Notes: generated by a model from the sequence alone, not told the origin. A DNA stretch of 64,000 nucleotides from Aquabacterium sp. J223 (GCF_024666615.1 NZ_CP088297.1:2356001-2420000); one strand, 5' to 3'. Counted from the stretch's first letter, positions 1-9,507 are shown. A program made the numbers and translations.

Positions 1-437
1 CGGCCGGCCTCGTGCAGCGACTGCACGGCGCCGAGCAGCGGTTTCAGCAGCCCGTCGCGCAGCCAGTCCTCGCTCGGCGGCTGCGACTGGCGCTCGCGCC
101 AGGCGGCCAGGCTTTCGCCCTCGAGCCGGGCGCTGACCCAGCCGCCCTCGTCGTCGCCCACCCACCAGCGCTCCACGCGCAGCAGGCAGGGGTGGTCCAG
201 CCGTGCCAGCAGCCGGGCGCCGTGGACGAAGGCCTCCAGCGCGCGCACCAGCGAGGCATGCGGACCCGGCAGCGGCCGGAAGTGCTTGACCGTGACGCGG
301 GCGCCCGAGGCCAGGTCGGTGCCGAAGTAGACATGGCCCCAGCCGCCCTCGCTGACCACCCGCTCCAGCCGGCAGCCGCCCAGCACCTCGCCGGGCATGA
401 ACGGCGCGCGGCCGGGCAGGGGAGGGCGTTGGTGCAT
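1..437 (-). CDS. Serine/threonine protein kinase, N-terminal part (runs off the left edge)
   Basis: The reading frame starts at the ATG complementary to 435-437 and stays open to the window edge, giving about 145 residues of a eukaryotic-type kinase N-lobe. A glycine-rich loop (SEGGWGHVYFG) lies at residues 29-39 and the ATP-anchoring lysine is in VTVKHF (K51). The helix-C region (residues 65-85, followed by LDHPCLLRV) has Gly72 where the family normally has the conserved glutamate, so this could be an atypical or weakly active kinase; the catalytic loop lies outside the window. It is the last of three minus-strand genes, after the barrel and the large lipoprotein, and may be co-expressed with the barrel gene 60 bases upstream. 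Kinase fold is confident; substrate unknown. Confidence 0.8.
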   Translation of the reverse strand, partial: MHQRPPLPGRAPFMPGEVLGGCRLERVVSEGGWGHVYFGTDLASGARVTVKHFRPLPGPHASLVRALEAFVHGARLLARLDHPCLLRVERWWVGDDEGGWVSARLEGESLAAWRERQSQPPSEDWLRDGLLKPLLGAVQSLHEAG

Positions 438-496
438 GGGTCGGGTCGGCGAGGGCGTCGGGGTGGGGTTATAGCAAGTTCGGCCGGCCGGTCGGC

Positions 497-1620
497 CTAG
501 AAGCCGCCGTGCCAGGCCAGCGTCAGCGACCTCGAGTGGGCGCCGCTGCCCAGGCGGTCGGTGGCGGCGTGCAGCCGCCAGCCGCGCCAGCCCACGCCGA
601 CGCCCAGGCGCCGCTCGTGGAAGCGCCAGCCGATGGCGCTGAACCGGTCGCCGGCCCGGTGCTCCCAGGTCAGGCGGGGCAGCAGGCCGAAGTCGGTCAG
701 CCAGTCGGTGGCCAGTTCCAGCCGGTGGGCGGGTTGCACCGCCCAGCCCAGCCGGGCGGTCCAGCGCTGGGGCGCCGCCGCGGTGTGGCCCGTCTGCGAG
801 TTGCGGCCCTGCACCAGCGGCCGGTAGAGCAGGAAGCCGTCGGCGTCGTAGGACTGGGTGCTGGTCGACAGGCTGGCCGACTGCTGCGGGATGCCGCGCC
901 AGTGCAGCCAGCCGAGGTCGCGCACGGCGAGCGCCGCGTCCCAGCCGCGGTCGGCCCACGCCACTTCGCCGTTGAGCAGCAGGCCCATGCCATGCGCCTC
1001 GAACCCCTGCAGGAAGGGCGCGTCGAGGCGGTCGTAGGTTTCCACCGAGCGCAGGTCGAAGGCGTAGCCGCGGGTGGCGGCGGTGTAGCCCACCGGCCCG
1101 TCGATGCGGCGTTCGCGCCAGCGGGTCAGCAGCAGGCCCTGGGCGCCCAGACGCAGCGTCCACGACGGGCCGAGCGCGAAGCGGCGCTCGGCGTCCGCCC
1201 CGACGCCGGCGAAGCCGCGCAGGCGGGCGTCGACCTGCCACTGGCGGTCGACGTCGGCGGGCGCGGCCTTGTTGACCTGCGCCAGCAGTTCCACCGCGTC
1301 GCGGTTGAGCACCAGCGTGGCCCGGCTGCGCGCGAGCAGGCCGAAGGTCCAGGCCCCGGAGGACCGGGCCAGGCGCACCTCCTCGTCGAGGTAGGCCAGG
1401 TTGCGGCCGTCGCGCGGCCGCAGGCGCCGGTGGTCCTCGTCGGCCAGGTCGGCCAGCGGCAGCGCGTCGCTGTGGCGGTCCGAATGGAGCTCCAGCTGCC
1501 AGGTCTGCGCGCTGGCCGGCGTGGCGATGCAAGCGGCGAGCGCGGTCCAGGCGGCGACCCCGACGGCGGCCACGGCGCGCCGCGGGCGGCGGGACGTCGG
1601 AGGAAGGGCGGGAACAACAT
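497..1620 (-). CDS. Outer-membrane beta-barrel protein, function unknown
   Basis: The product is about 375 residues with a hydrophobic signal segment ending in PASAQ followed by alternating-residue strands rich in W, R and L. It closes with LTLAWHGGF, the terminal phenylalanine typical of outer-membrane barrels. I do not recognise the family. The start is uncertain. The longest open frame begins at a TTG (1634-1636), but that codon sits inside the T-tract of the upstream terminator. The ATG at 1618-1620 has an AGGA five bases upstream and a good positively charged start (MLFPPFLRRP), but it is one frame off and would need a single-base correction near 1570-1600. A GTG closer to the signal segment is a third option. 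It lies between a lipoprotein gene and a kinase gene on the same strand. Confidence 0.65.
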
Positions 1621-1634
1621 GGTCGTCCTGGAGC

Positions 1635-1660
1635 AAAAGGGGCCCGGCGAACCGGGCCCC
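1635..1660 (-). terminator. Rho-independent terminator after the large lipoprotein gene
   Basis: Read on the minus strand, arms GGGGCCCGG and CCGGGCCCC form a perfect 9-bp stem with a TTCG tetraloop, followed at once by TTTT. It lies between the lipoprotein stop (1686) and the barrel gene, so it should end or attenuate transcription between the two. Confidence 0.8.
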
Positions 1661-1685
1661 GGGGCCGTCGAAGGGTGTCCGAGCG

Positions 1686-4075
1686 TCAGAAGCCCAGGTC
1701 CAGCGAGACGAAGGTCTGGTCGGTGAAGGTGAGCAGGCCGTTGCCGCGGTTCAGGCTGCCGATGGTGGTGCCGCCCTTGCGCAGCGGGATGGTCGCCGCG
1801 CTGCCGTCCCAGGTCAGGGTGAGCTCGGAGGCCGCCTCGGTCAGCGTGTACACCGGCGAGGCGGTGTCGAGCGCGGAACCGGTGAGCGTCACCACCCGGG
1901 TCGGCGCCGTGGCACCGGCCGCGAAGCTGCGGTACTGCGCGTTCACCGAGGCCACGTTGTCCTGGTGGCTGCCGATCGACGTGCCGAGGGTCAGCTCCAG
2001 CGTCGGCCGCTGCGGCGCGGTGACCGTGCCCTTGAAGCTCATGGCGGTGGTGAAGGTGTTGGACGCGCTGTCGGCCAGCCCCGCGTCGTAGTTGCCGTAG
2101 CCGGTCACGGTCAGCTCGAGCGTGCCGGTCAGGAACTCGGTGACGTTGCTGCCGTCGAGGGTGCTGAAGCGACCGCTGGCCACCAGCTTGGTCGGCAGGT
2201 GCGAGCGCAGGCTCTTGTCCCAGGCCGACTCGGTGAGCTGCAGCGAGCCGTCGAACTTCGCGCCCGGCGTGGTCCAGACGATCTGCCCGCCACCGGTGAA
2301 CAGGTCACCGCCGGCCGGGGCCACGGCGCTGGGCGACTGCGGGGCCACGAAGTTGCCATTGGCGTCGCGGGACACCGGGAACTCGTTGGCGGTCAGCGAC
2401 TTCACCTCCAGCGTGCCTTCGACGTTGCCGTCCGCCTTGTAGGCGATCAGGCTGCCGTTGATCGTCACCGCCTCCGTCTTCGGCGCGCTGATGGTGCGGG
2501 TGCCGCTGATGTCGATGGTGTGCCGCGTGTTGACCAGTGCCGAGCCGCCCTGCTCGAAGGCGCCGGGCAGGCCGCCCTTGATGGTGACGGCGGTGACGTG
2601 GCCGTCGCCGTTCGTCGTGCTGGTCACCGTGCCCGAGTAGCCGTCGGCCTGCAGGGCGACGTTGGCCACCTGGGCGCCGTTGACGAAGTCGGTGCGACGG
2701 GCCCGGGTGGCGTAGGTGAAGCTGCCGGCCTCGCTGCCGGGGTTCAGCGTGAAGCCGTGGCGCCAGTGCTGCGTCGTGTTGCCGGCCAGGCTGACGAAGT
2801 AGGTCGCACGGCAGCCGATGAAGTTGGCGTTGCCGGCGTTGCTGGCCTGGGTGGTCAGCGCCGAGTCCTGGTACAGCGTGCAGCCGACGGCGCTGATGGC
2901 GTCCGGGTCGGCGATCAACTGGCTTGGCGTGACGCCGAAGCCCTTGCCCCGGTTCGGGGTGGTCGTCCGACCGGCCTTGTAGTCGTTGTACAGGTCGATG
3001 CCGACGATGATGGCGCTGGTGTCCTTGGCCAGCACGTCCAGCGGCACCTGCACGTCGCGCATTGCCGTGCGGAACTTGAACGCCTGCTGGTTCACCGCGC
3101 CGGTGGCCGAGGCGGTCGCCCCGCCGCCGCTGAACAGCGCGAGCCAGTCGGAGCGCAGGTTGTTGAACAGTGACTTGGCCGACGCGATGGCGGTGGCGGT
3201 GCCGCTTTCCACCGCGGCGGGCGCGGCGCAGGTGGTGCCGCTGCAACCCAGGTTGGCGACGGCCACGCCCAGTTCGGCGCTGGACACGACGGCCTGCACC
3301 TCGGGCTTGGCCAGCACGGTGGCGACGGCGCCCTGCAGCGCGGCCGACACGTCGGTGCTGCCGGTGCTCAGCTTGAGGGTGGTGGTGCTGGTGGCGGCGG
3401 CCAGGGTGCTGACCACGCAGTCGACGGCGCCGGCGTTGCAGCCCAGGCTGCCGGCGGCCGCCAGCTGGGCCACGCTGCCCAGCAGCACGGCCATCTGCTT
3501 CTGCTCCGGCGTGGTGGCGTTGGCCAGCGGCTTGACGTCGACCGCGATCGGGTCGAAGCCCAGCAGCGTCTGCACCGTGGCCTTGGCCTGGCTCACGTTG
3601 GCGGCGGACAGGCCGCCGCTGGCCTTGGCGGCCGCGGCCACCGCCATCTCGCTGAAGGGCGTGATCGCGGCATTGGTGCTGACGGTGCCGGAGGCGGCCG
3701 GCACGACCACCGACCGCATGGAGAAGCCCGCCGGCAGCGGCTTGACTGGCCGTCGGCCTCGTCGAGGTGCGTGGTGCCGGCGTTGGCGGTCACCCGCACC
3801 ACGTAGGGCTGGCCGGCCGTGCCGTCGAAGCTCAGGCTGTACCGGCCGAGGGCGTCGGTGGTGGTGGTCTTCAACGCGGTCGTCGACAGCGTCCCGTCGG
3901 GGTTGACGGCGTAGACACCGACGTCCGCGTTGGCCATCAGGCCCTTGGCCGCGGTGCCGCTCAGGCTGACGCTGCTGGCCTGGCCGACCGCCGCACCGTC
4001 GCCGCCGCCGCCGCAGGCGGTCAGCAGGCTGGCCGCCGCCATGGCGGCCCAGGCGAGCGGAATGTTCTTCGTCAT
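1686..4075 (-). CDS. Large surface lipoprotein, carboxypeptidase-regulatory-like N-terminus (one frameshift)
   Basis: Translation from the ATG at 4073-4075 gives a lipoprotein signal with lipobox LLTAC followed by GGGGDGA. A short Ig-like segment (VSLSGTAAKGLMANADVGVYAVN, reported here in parts: residues about 35-60) resembles the opening of many betaproteobacterial repeat lipoproteins. After residue about 110 (LDEADG) the frame breaks near 3745-3752; the downstream frame resumes with VKPLPAGFSM and stays open to 1686. Adding one C gives a single product of about 796 residues. The long C-terminal part is rich in S, T, G and A with many predicted beta strands and ends in FVSLDLGF. Probably exported to the outer membrane; role unknown. 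A purine-rich GAGGGGGA precedes the start. Followed by a terminator, then a barrel gene and a kinase. Confidence 0.65.
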
Positions 4076-4222
4076 GCTTCAGTTCCCCCTCGAAGTGAAT
4101 CGTCATGCCCTAAATGGGTGCGCGAATTCTCTTCATCGGTGCCACCACCGAAGCGGTCAAACGGCTTGCATTTCGTGTACTTATTCCGGCTTCCGTCCCG
4201 CCGCTTCGCGACGCCACAAGGC

Positions 4223-4879
4223 CTAGAAGGGTGGCCGGCTGTCGAGCGCCAGCCGCAGGGCGACGGCCGGGTGCGGCAGCGCCAGCGCGCTGGCGTGCAG
4301 CATCAGCCGCGGCGCCGCCGCCTCGACCGCCGGGCTGGCGTACAGCGGATCGCCCAGCAGCGGATGGCCGATGGCGGCCAGGTGCACCCGCAACTGGTGC
4401 GAGCGGCCGGTCACCGGCGCCAGCAGCAGTCGGGTGACGGGCCGGCCGTCGGGCAGGTGGCCGTGTGCCAGCACCTTCCAGCGGGTGAGGCTGGGCTTGC
4501 CGTGCGCGTGGTCGACCCGCTGCCGTGGCCGGGCCGGCCAGTCGGCGCCCAGCGGCAGCTCGATGCGCCCCCAGCCGCCGTCGCCGTCCGCCGGGGCCAG
4601 GTGGCCGTCGGCCACGGCCACATACCGCTTGTCCACCTGCCGCCGTTCGAAGGCCATCGACAGCCGACGCTGCGCGGCGTCGCTGCAGGCGAAGAGCATC
4701 AGCCCGGAGGTGCCCATGTCGAGCCGGTGCACCACGCGCGCGTCGGGCCAGCGGGGCAGCAGCCGGTGGTGCAGGCAGTCCTGGCCCTCCGGCCCGCGGC
4801 CGGCCACCGACAGCAGGCCGGCCGGCTTGACGGCCACCAGCAGGTGGGCGTCGCGCCAGAGCACGACCGGCGGCGGCAC
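4223..4879 (-). CDS. RluA-family RNA pseudouridine synthase
   Basis: A 218-residue protein with the RluA catalytic signature HRLDMGTSGL at residues 51-60; Asp54 is the nucleophile that converts a uridine in rRNA or tRNA to pseudouridine. Further family features are VAVKPAGLLS (residues 16-24), KRYVAV and the C-terminal GRSHQLRVHLAAIGHPLLGD block. Length fits the short, single-domain RluA/TruC/RsuA-like members without an S4 domain. The exact target (tRNA position 32, 23S rRNA 746 or another) cannot be told from sequence alone. It stands alone between a lipoprotein start and a divergent TonB receptor. Confidence 0.88.
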   Translation of the reverse strand: MPPPVVLWRDAHLLVAVKPAGLLSVAGRGPEGQDCLHHRLLPRWPDARVVHRLDMGTSGLMLFACSDAAQRRLSMAFERRQVDKRYVAVADGHLAPADGDGGWGRIELPLGADWPARPRQRVDHAHGKPSLTRWKVLAHGHLPDGRPVTRLLLAPVTGRSHQLRVHLAAIGHPLLGDPLYASPAVEAAAPRLMLHASALALPHPAVALRLALDSRPPF

Positions 4880-5023
4880 GGTCGGGGTGGGCGTCGCGCG
4901 GGGGGCGCCCGGACGGCCCCGGTGCGGGCGGGGGTGGCGGCGACAGGTGGGGCGGCGACGTCATGCGGCGGCAGACCGTAGCAGACGCCACACGCCGTCG
5001 CCGGGTCGCCGAGGACCGGCGAC

Positions 5024-5029
5024 GACAAT
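5024..5029 (+). promoter_or_regulatory. Candidate -10 element (GACAAT) just upstream of the TonB receptor
   Basis: GACAAT ends six bases before the ATG at 5036. If it is a -10 box, the transcript would start at or next to the start codon (leaderless). No convincing -35 is visible. The same block occurs before rimO (16252). Confidence 0.35.
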
Positions 5030-5035
5030 CGCTGG

Positions 5036-7285
5036 ATGAGCATGCCCGCCCGCCGTCTCCGCCTCGCCCTGCCCATGCCATGGCCGCTGGCCGCCTGCGG
5101 TCTGGTGGGGCTCGGCTCCGCGGTCGCACAGCCGCAGCCCGGTGGCGGCGAGCCGGCGCCGCTGCCGTCGCAGCAGGTCGAGATCCGGGGCACCCGGCAG
5201 AGCGCCGACATCGACCTGCGCCGCAATTCGACCGCCGCCAAGATCGTCATCGGCCGCGAGGACATCGAGCGCTTCGGCGACCAGTCGCTCGGCGAGACGC
5301 TGCGCCGCCTGCCGGGCGTGACGCTGGACGGCGCCCCGGGCCGCGGCGGCGCGGTGCGCATGCGTGGCCTGGGCGGCGGCTACACCCAGCTGCTGATCGA
5401 CGGCGAACGGGTGCCGCCGGGCTTTTCCTTCGATCAGTTGAGCCCGGAGCAGGTGGAGCGCATCGAGGTGCTGCGCGCGCCGACCGCGGAGACCGGTGCC
5501 CGCGCCATCGCCGGCACCATCAACATCGTCACCCGCGAAGGATTCACCCGCCGGCTCAACGACCTCAAGCTGGGCCTGGGCGGCGAGAACCAGCACCTGC
5601 GCCCGGGCGCCACCTGGTCGCGCAACGGCAGCCTCGGCGACTTCAGCCACAACACCACCGTGTCGCTCTGGCAGACGGCCAAGGAGGCCGATGGCAGCTT
5701 CACGTCCACCCGCCGCGACCTGGCCAGCGGCGCCGTCACCCAGCAGCGGTTCGACCGCTACCAGGGCCTGGACGAGCGCACCGGCCTGTCGGCCAGCTCG
5801 CGCCTGCAGTGGCGGCTGGGCGAGGGCCGCTCGCTGATGCTGACGCCGTCGCTGTTCACCCTCGGCGGCAGCGGCCACCGCGACACCACCAGCACCGGCA
5901 GCTACAACGGCAGCACCTTCGACCGGGTGCGCAGCGACGACGAGAGCCGCTTCAGCGTGGCGCGGCTGCAGGGCCTGTGGCGCCACCGGCTGGCCGACGG
6001 CACGCGACTGGAGACCCGCGGCAGCGCCAACAGCTGGCAGGCGCGCAACGACAGCCTGCGGCAAGACTTCGGCGGCGGCGCCCTGCAGCGCACGGTGGAC
6101 GACCGCTCGCGCACCCGCGAGCGCGGCCTGAACCTGTCGGTCAAGGGCAGCAAGCTGCTGGACAACGACCACAGCCTGGTCGGCGGCGTCGAGACCGAAT
6201 GGAACTGGCGCGACGAGAACCGGCGCGTGCAGACCACCTTCCCCAACGCGTCGACGCAGCCGTCGCCGATCGCCGACGACCTCGGCGCACAGAACCAGCG
6301 CTGGGCGCTGTACCTGCAGGACGAGTGGTCCCTGTCGCCGCAGTGGGCGCTGCACGCGGGTCTGCGCGGCGAGACCATCCTCACGCGGGGCGACCTGCCG
6401 AGCGGTGTCGCGCAGAGCAACCGCAGCACGGTGTGGTCGCCGCTGCTGCATGCGCTGTGGAAGCCGGACCCCAAGGGCCGCGACCAGGTGCGCCTGAGCC
6501 TGACGCGCAGCTACAAGTCGCCGACGCTGCGCGAATTGATCGGCGTGCCGCGGCTGGCCGGCAACAGCGGCGCCGACGTGACCAACGCGCCCACCGACCC
6601 CGACCGCATCGGCAACGCCACGCTGCAGCCGGAACTCGCGACCGGGCTGGACCTGGCGTTCGAGCGCTACCCGGCGGCCGGCGGGGTGCTCAGTGCCGGT
6701 GTCTTCCACCGCCGCATCAGCAACGTCATCCGCTCCCAGGTCAGCCTGGAGAACGTGCCGTGGAGCACGGTGCCGCGCTACGTCGCCCGGCCGCAGAACG
6801 TCGGCGACGCGACCGTGCAGGGCGTCGAGTTCGACAGCCGTTTCCGCCTCGACCAGTGGTGGACGGCGGCCCCGGCGGTGGACCTGCGCTTCAACGCCAG
6901 CGTCTTCCGCTCGGTGGTGGACGGCGTGCCGGGGCCGGACAACCGGCTCGACCGCCAGCCCAAGGCCAGCCTCAACGTCGGCGGTGACTACCGGCTGCGC
7001 GGCGGTCTGCCGTTGACCGTGGGCGGCAACCTCGGCGTGGTGCCGGGCTACCGGGTGCAGGTGGCGGCCAACCAGGACGCGGTCACGGGTCGCAAGCGGG
7101 TGATCGACGCCTACGCGCTGTGGACGGTGGACCCCACCACCCAGCTGAGGTTGACCGCCAGCAACCTGTCGCCGCTGGACGCCACCGGGCAGACCGGCTT
7201 CGTCACGGCGACCACGCGGGACTCGGTCGACGCCAGTTCGCGCAGCTACCTGAGCTGGCAGCTGCGGCTGGAGATGAAGCTCTAG
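5036..7285 (+). CDS. TonB-dependent outer-membrane receptor
   Basis: A 749-residue protein with a signal peptide ending near residue 32 (GSAVAQ). The plug domain spans about residues 48-175 (VEIRGTRQS, IGREDIERFG, LGETLRRLPGVTLDG, VRMRGLGGGYTQLLIDGERVPPG, ETGARAIAGTINIVTRE). A long 22-strand-type barrel follows. Such receptors take up siderophores, cobalamin or other scarce ligands using TonB energy; the ligand cannot be inferred because no uptake genes are adjacent. It ends in LRLEMKL, without the usual terminal aromatic residue. Convergent with the low-complexity lipoprotein gene downstream. Confidence 0.9.
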   Translation: MSMPARRLRLALPMPWPLAACGLVGLGSAVAQPQPGGGEPAPLPSQQVEIRGTRQSADIDLRRNSTAAKIVIGREDIERFGDQSLGETLRRLPGVTLDGAPGRGGAVRMRGLGGGYTQLLIDGERVPPGFSFDQLSPEQVERIEVLRAPTAETGARAIAGTINIVTREGFTRRLNDLKLGLGGENQHLRPGATWSRNGSLGDFSHNTTVSLWQTAKEADGSFTSTRRDLASGAVTQQRFDRYQGLDERTGLSASSRLQWRLGEGRSLMLTPSLFTLGGSGHRDTTSTGSYNGSTFDRVRSDDESRFSVARLQGLWRHRLADGTRLETRGSANSWQARNDSLRQDFGGGALQRTVDDRSRTRERGLNLSVKGSKLLDNDHSLVGGVETEWNWRDENRRVQTTFPNASTQPSPIADDLGAQNQRWALYLQDEWSLSPQWALHAGLRGETILTRGDLPSGVAQSNRSTVWSPLLHALWKPDPKGRDQVRLSLTRSYKSPTLRELIGVPRLAGNSGADVTNAPTDPDRIGNATLQPELATGLDLAFERYPAAGGVLSAGVFHRRISNVIRSQVSLENVPWSTVPRYVARPQNVGDATVQGVEFDSRFRLDQWWTAAPAVDLRFNASVFRSVVDGVPGPDNRLDRQPKASLNVGGDYRLRGGLPLTVGGNLGVVPGYRVQVAANQDAVTGRKRVIDAYALWTVDPTTQLRLTASNLSPLDATGQTGFVTATTRDSVDASSRSYLSWQLRLEMKL

Positions 7286-7304
7286 CCGGCCCTGCCGGGC
7301 CGGC
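7285..7304. terminator. Hairpin between convergent genes
   Basis: Arms GCCGGCCC (7285-7292) and GGGCCGGC (7297-7304) make an 8-bp stem with a TGCC loop directly after the receptor stop codon. No T-tract follows, so it may act as a transcript-end stabiliser or Rho-assisted terminator. Confidence 0.4.
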
Positions 7305-7318
7305 CGGCTTCATCGGCT

Positions 7319-7714
7319 TCAGCGGCTGGTGCCGGTGGTGCCACCCGTGGTGCCGCCGGTCGACCCCGAACCCATCGAGCCGCCGGTGCCCATCGGCGCG
7401 GACGCGGCGGCGTTGTTGTTGTTGACGTCGCCACTGGTGCTGCCGGCCGCGCCCGTGCTGCCGGTGGTGGAGGCGGTGCTGCCCGCGCTGCCGGTGCTGC
7501 CGGTGCCGGTGGTGGTGTCGCCGGTGGCGCCCGGGGTCGTGCCGGTGGTGCCGCCCGTGGTGCCGCTGGTCGTGTCGGTGCTGCTCGGCGTTGCCGCCGT
7601 GCCGCCGGTGGTGCTGCCGCTGCTGTTGTCCGGGCGTCCGCAGGCGCTCAGCGCCAGGGCGGTGGTCAGGGCGACGGCCAGGGTTTTCAGGCTCAGCGAA
7701 GTCGATCGGTTCAT
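7319..7714 (-). CDS. Low-complexity Gly/Ser/Thr-rich lipoprotein
   Basis: 131 residues. The N-terminus MNRSTSLSLKTLAVALTTALALSAC is a lipoprotein signal (lipobox LSAC, cysteine about residue 25; read in two parts here for length). The mature part is almost entirely G, S, T, A and P with repeated TGGT, GSTG and STTG units and one NNNN tract. There is no folded domain I recognise. It is probably an envelope-anchored spacer or stress protein, like other disordered lipoproteins of this group. A GGAGCC ribosome-binding site lies about 6 bases before the ATG at 7714. The repetitive DNA makes length change by slippage likely. Confidence 0.7.
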   Translation of the reverse strand: MNRSTSLSLKTLAVALTTALALSACGRPDNSSGSTTGGTAATPSSTDTTSGTTGGTTGTTPGATGDTTTGTGSTGSAGSTASTTGSTGAAGSTSGDVNNNNAAASAPMGTGGSMGSGSTGGTTGGTTGTSR

Positions 7715-7847
7715 GTCGTGGCTCCTTCAGCGATGTCGGGGGAGGCCCGGCGCCGGTGGTGCCGGGGATGTGCCCCTTTCCATGGCAGCGGCCGTGCCCG
7801 CACTGCTCGCGGCCCTGGGGCGGCGGGGGGCGACGAACTGTGCGGCG

Positions 7848-8117
7848 TCAGGCCGGCGCCGGGGCGGGGCCGCCGGCGGCCGGGAGCGTCAGCCGGATGC
7901 GCCAGCCGGCCAGCGTCACCACCTGACCGGCGCGCAGCTTGGCGCTGCGGCGCAGCTCCGGGCGGCCGTCGACGCTGACCCCGCCGTCGGCGATCAGCTG
8001 CTTGGCCGCGCCGCCGCTGGGCACCGCGCCGGTGGCCTTGAGCAGGGCGTCGAGGGCGATGTGGTCGCCGCGCAGCGGGAAGTCCATCGGCTCGGTGGTG
8101 TCGGCGGGACGGGTCAT
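7848..8117 (-). CDS. YbcJ-like S4-domain RNA-binding protein
   Basis: A small (89-residue) protein carrying an S4 RNA-binding fold: IALDALLKATGAVPSGGAAK, then IADGGVSVDGRPELRRSAKLRAGQ and VTLAG. Order and length match the YbcJ family, which is linked by family knowledge to ribosome or structured-RNA binding. I chose ATG 8117 (MTRPADTTEP); the later in-frame methionine at 8087 (MDFPLRGDHI) would give the minimal YbcJ length and is equally possible. Divergent from the DUF2520 gene, with start codons under 50 bases apart. Confidence 0.78.
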   Translation of the reverse strand: MTRPADTTEPMDFPLRGDHIALDALLKATGAVPSGGAAKQLIADGGVSVDGRPELRRSAKLRAGQVVTLAGWRIRLTLPAAGGPAPAPA

Positions 8118-8163
8118 CGCGGCATCATGCCGTGCCGCCGTCCCATCCCCGATCGCCCGCGCA

Positions 8164-9058
8164 TGCCGCCCACCCACGTCCCCCGCCTGGCCTTCATCGG
8201 CGCCGGCCGCGTCGCGCGGGTGCTCGCCACCGGCTGGGGGAGGCGGGCCGCACCGTGACGGCCGTGGCGAGCCGCTCGGCAGACGCGGCCGCCGCGCTGG
8301 CCGCGCGGCTTCCGGGCACGCCGGCCGTCGCGCCCGCGGCGGCCTGCGCGGCCGCCGACATCGTCTTCCTCACCGTGCCGGACGACGCGCTGGCCGCCGC
8401 CTGCGCGGCGCTGCCCTGGCGGCCCGGCCAGCTGGCGGTGCACTGCAGCGGCGCCACCGAGCTGACGGCGCTGGACGCCGCCCGTGCGGCCGGCGCCGGC
8501 GTCGCCGGCTTCCACCCGCTGCAGATCTTCTCCGACCCCGGGCGCGGCCTGGCCCGCCTGCGCGGCAGCAGCGTGGCCATTGAAGTGGGCGGGGGCGGTC
8601 CGCCGTCGGCCGCGGACTGGCTCGGCGCGCTGGCACAGGACCTGGGCCTGGAGGTCATCACCGTGCCGGCGGGCGCCCGAGCCCTGTACCACGCGGCGGC
8701 AAGCCATTCGGCCAGCTTCCTGCTCTCGCTGCTGCAGGAGTCGCTCGACCTGTGGGCGCGCTTCGGTGTCGGCCCGCAGGCGGCCCTGGCCGCGCTGCTG
8801 CCCCTGGCCCGCGGCACGCTGGACGCGGCGGCCGCGGCCGGGCCGGCCGGCGCCTTGTCCGGGCCGCTGTCGCGTGGCGACGCCGGCGTCGTGCGGCGCC
8901 ACCTGCAGGCGCTGCACGCCCTCGGCGGCGACCATGGCGACTTCTACCGTGTGCTCGCCCGGCGGCAGCTGCGGCTGGCCCACGACGCCGGGCGGCTCGA
9001 CCCGGCGACGCTGGCGGCCCTGGCCGCCGTGCTGGACGGGCCAGGTCGCGGGCCTTGA
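8164..9058 (+). CDS. Rossmann-like / DUF2520 oxidoreductase (one frameshift)
   Basis: The N-terminus MPPTHVPRLAFIGAGRVARV carries a dinucleotide-binding GxGxxA motif but lies in a different frame from the rest. The frames join at the G5 run 8236-8240; adding one G gives GWGEAGRTVTAVASRS and a continuous protein of about 297 residues. The remainder matches the DUF2520 family: TVPDDALAAAC, HCSGATELTALDAA, GFHPLQIFSDP and the helical C-terminal domain with YHAAASHSASFLLSLL. The family resembles 6-phosphogluconate / ketopantoate reductases, but its substrate is not established. The shift sits in a homopolymer, so I treat it as a likely sequencing error. Confidence 0.78.
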
Positions 9059-9122
9059 AGCGGAACCCGGGCGTCCCCACGTCTGGTGCAGGCCGGTGTC
9101 GTGCCGGCAGAGGAACCGCTCG

Positions 9123-9497
9123 ATGACCCCCTCGACCCCTTCGACCACCCCGTCCGACCCCGGCACGCCCGCCCCGCTGCGCCTGCCCGAGCGCCTGGTG
9201 CCGCTGGCCGCGATGGCGCACCTGCTGGAGCGCCTGGAGCGCACGCCGCGGCCGGCGGGTCCGGCGTCCGCCGACCAGTACCGCGACCTGGTGCAGCGGC
9301 TGGAGGCCGCCCTCGCCGATCAGCCGATGGACGCCGCCTTGCAGGCGCTGCTCAACGCCCACCCGGCCACCGCCGAGCTGTACGAAAACCTGCAGTACCG
9401 GCACGCGGGCCTCTGCCGCTCGCCGCTGGAAGCGTCGCTGAACGCCGAGCTGAAGGCCGTCGAGGTCATCGGCCGGGCGCAGCGCGCGGGCCGCTGA
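9123..9497 (+). CDS. Conserved hypothetical protein
   Basis: 124 residues, soluble and mostly alpha-helical (LRLPERLVPLAAMAHLLERLE; ASADQYRDLVQRLEAALAD; AALQALLNAHPATAELYENL). No catalytic motif or membrane segment. It starts at ATG 9123, 64 bases after the DUF2520 gene on the same strand, so the two may form one unit. I do not recognise a named family; the composition and codon use look like a real Burkholderiales core gene. Confidence 0.6.
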   Translation: MTPSTPSTTPSDPGTPAPLRLPERLVPLAAMAHLLERLERTPRPAGPASADQYRDLVQRLEAALADQPMDAALQALLNAHPATAELYENLQYRHAGLCRSPLEASLNAELKAVEVIGRAQRAGR

Positions 9498-9507
9498 CCG
9501 GCCGCCC

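Noticed and set aside
1401-3173. Very long open frame antisense to the lipoprotein and barrel genes
   Set aside because: It reads as R/A/G-rich sequence without family motifs and is explained by high GC content, which suppresses stops in shadow frames.
7319-7714. Repeats in the low-complexity lipoprotein gene as a CRISPR array
   Set aside because: The units are short, irregular and coding, with no conserved repeat-spacer pattern.
8164-9058. DUF2520 gene as a true pseudogene
   Set aside because: Both halves keep all family motifs and the shift is a single G in a run of five, one of several similar shifts in the window.
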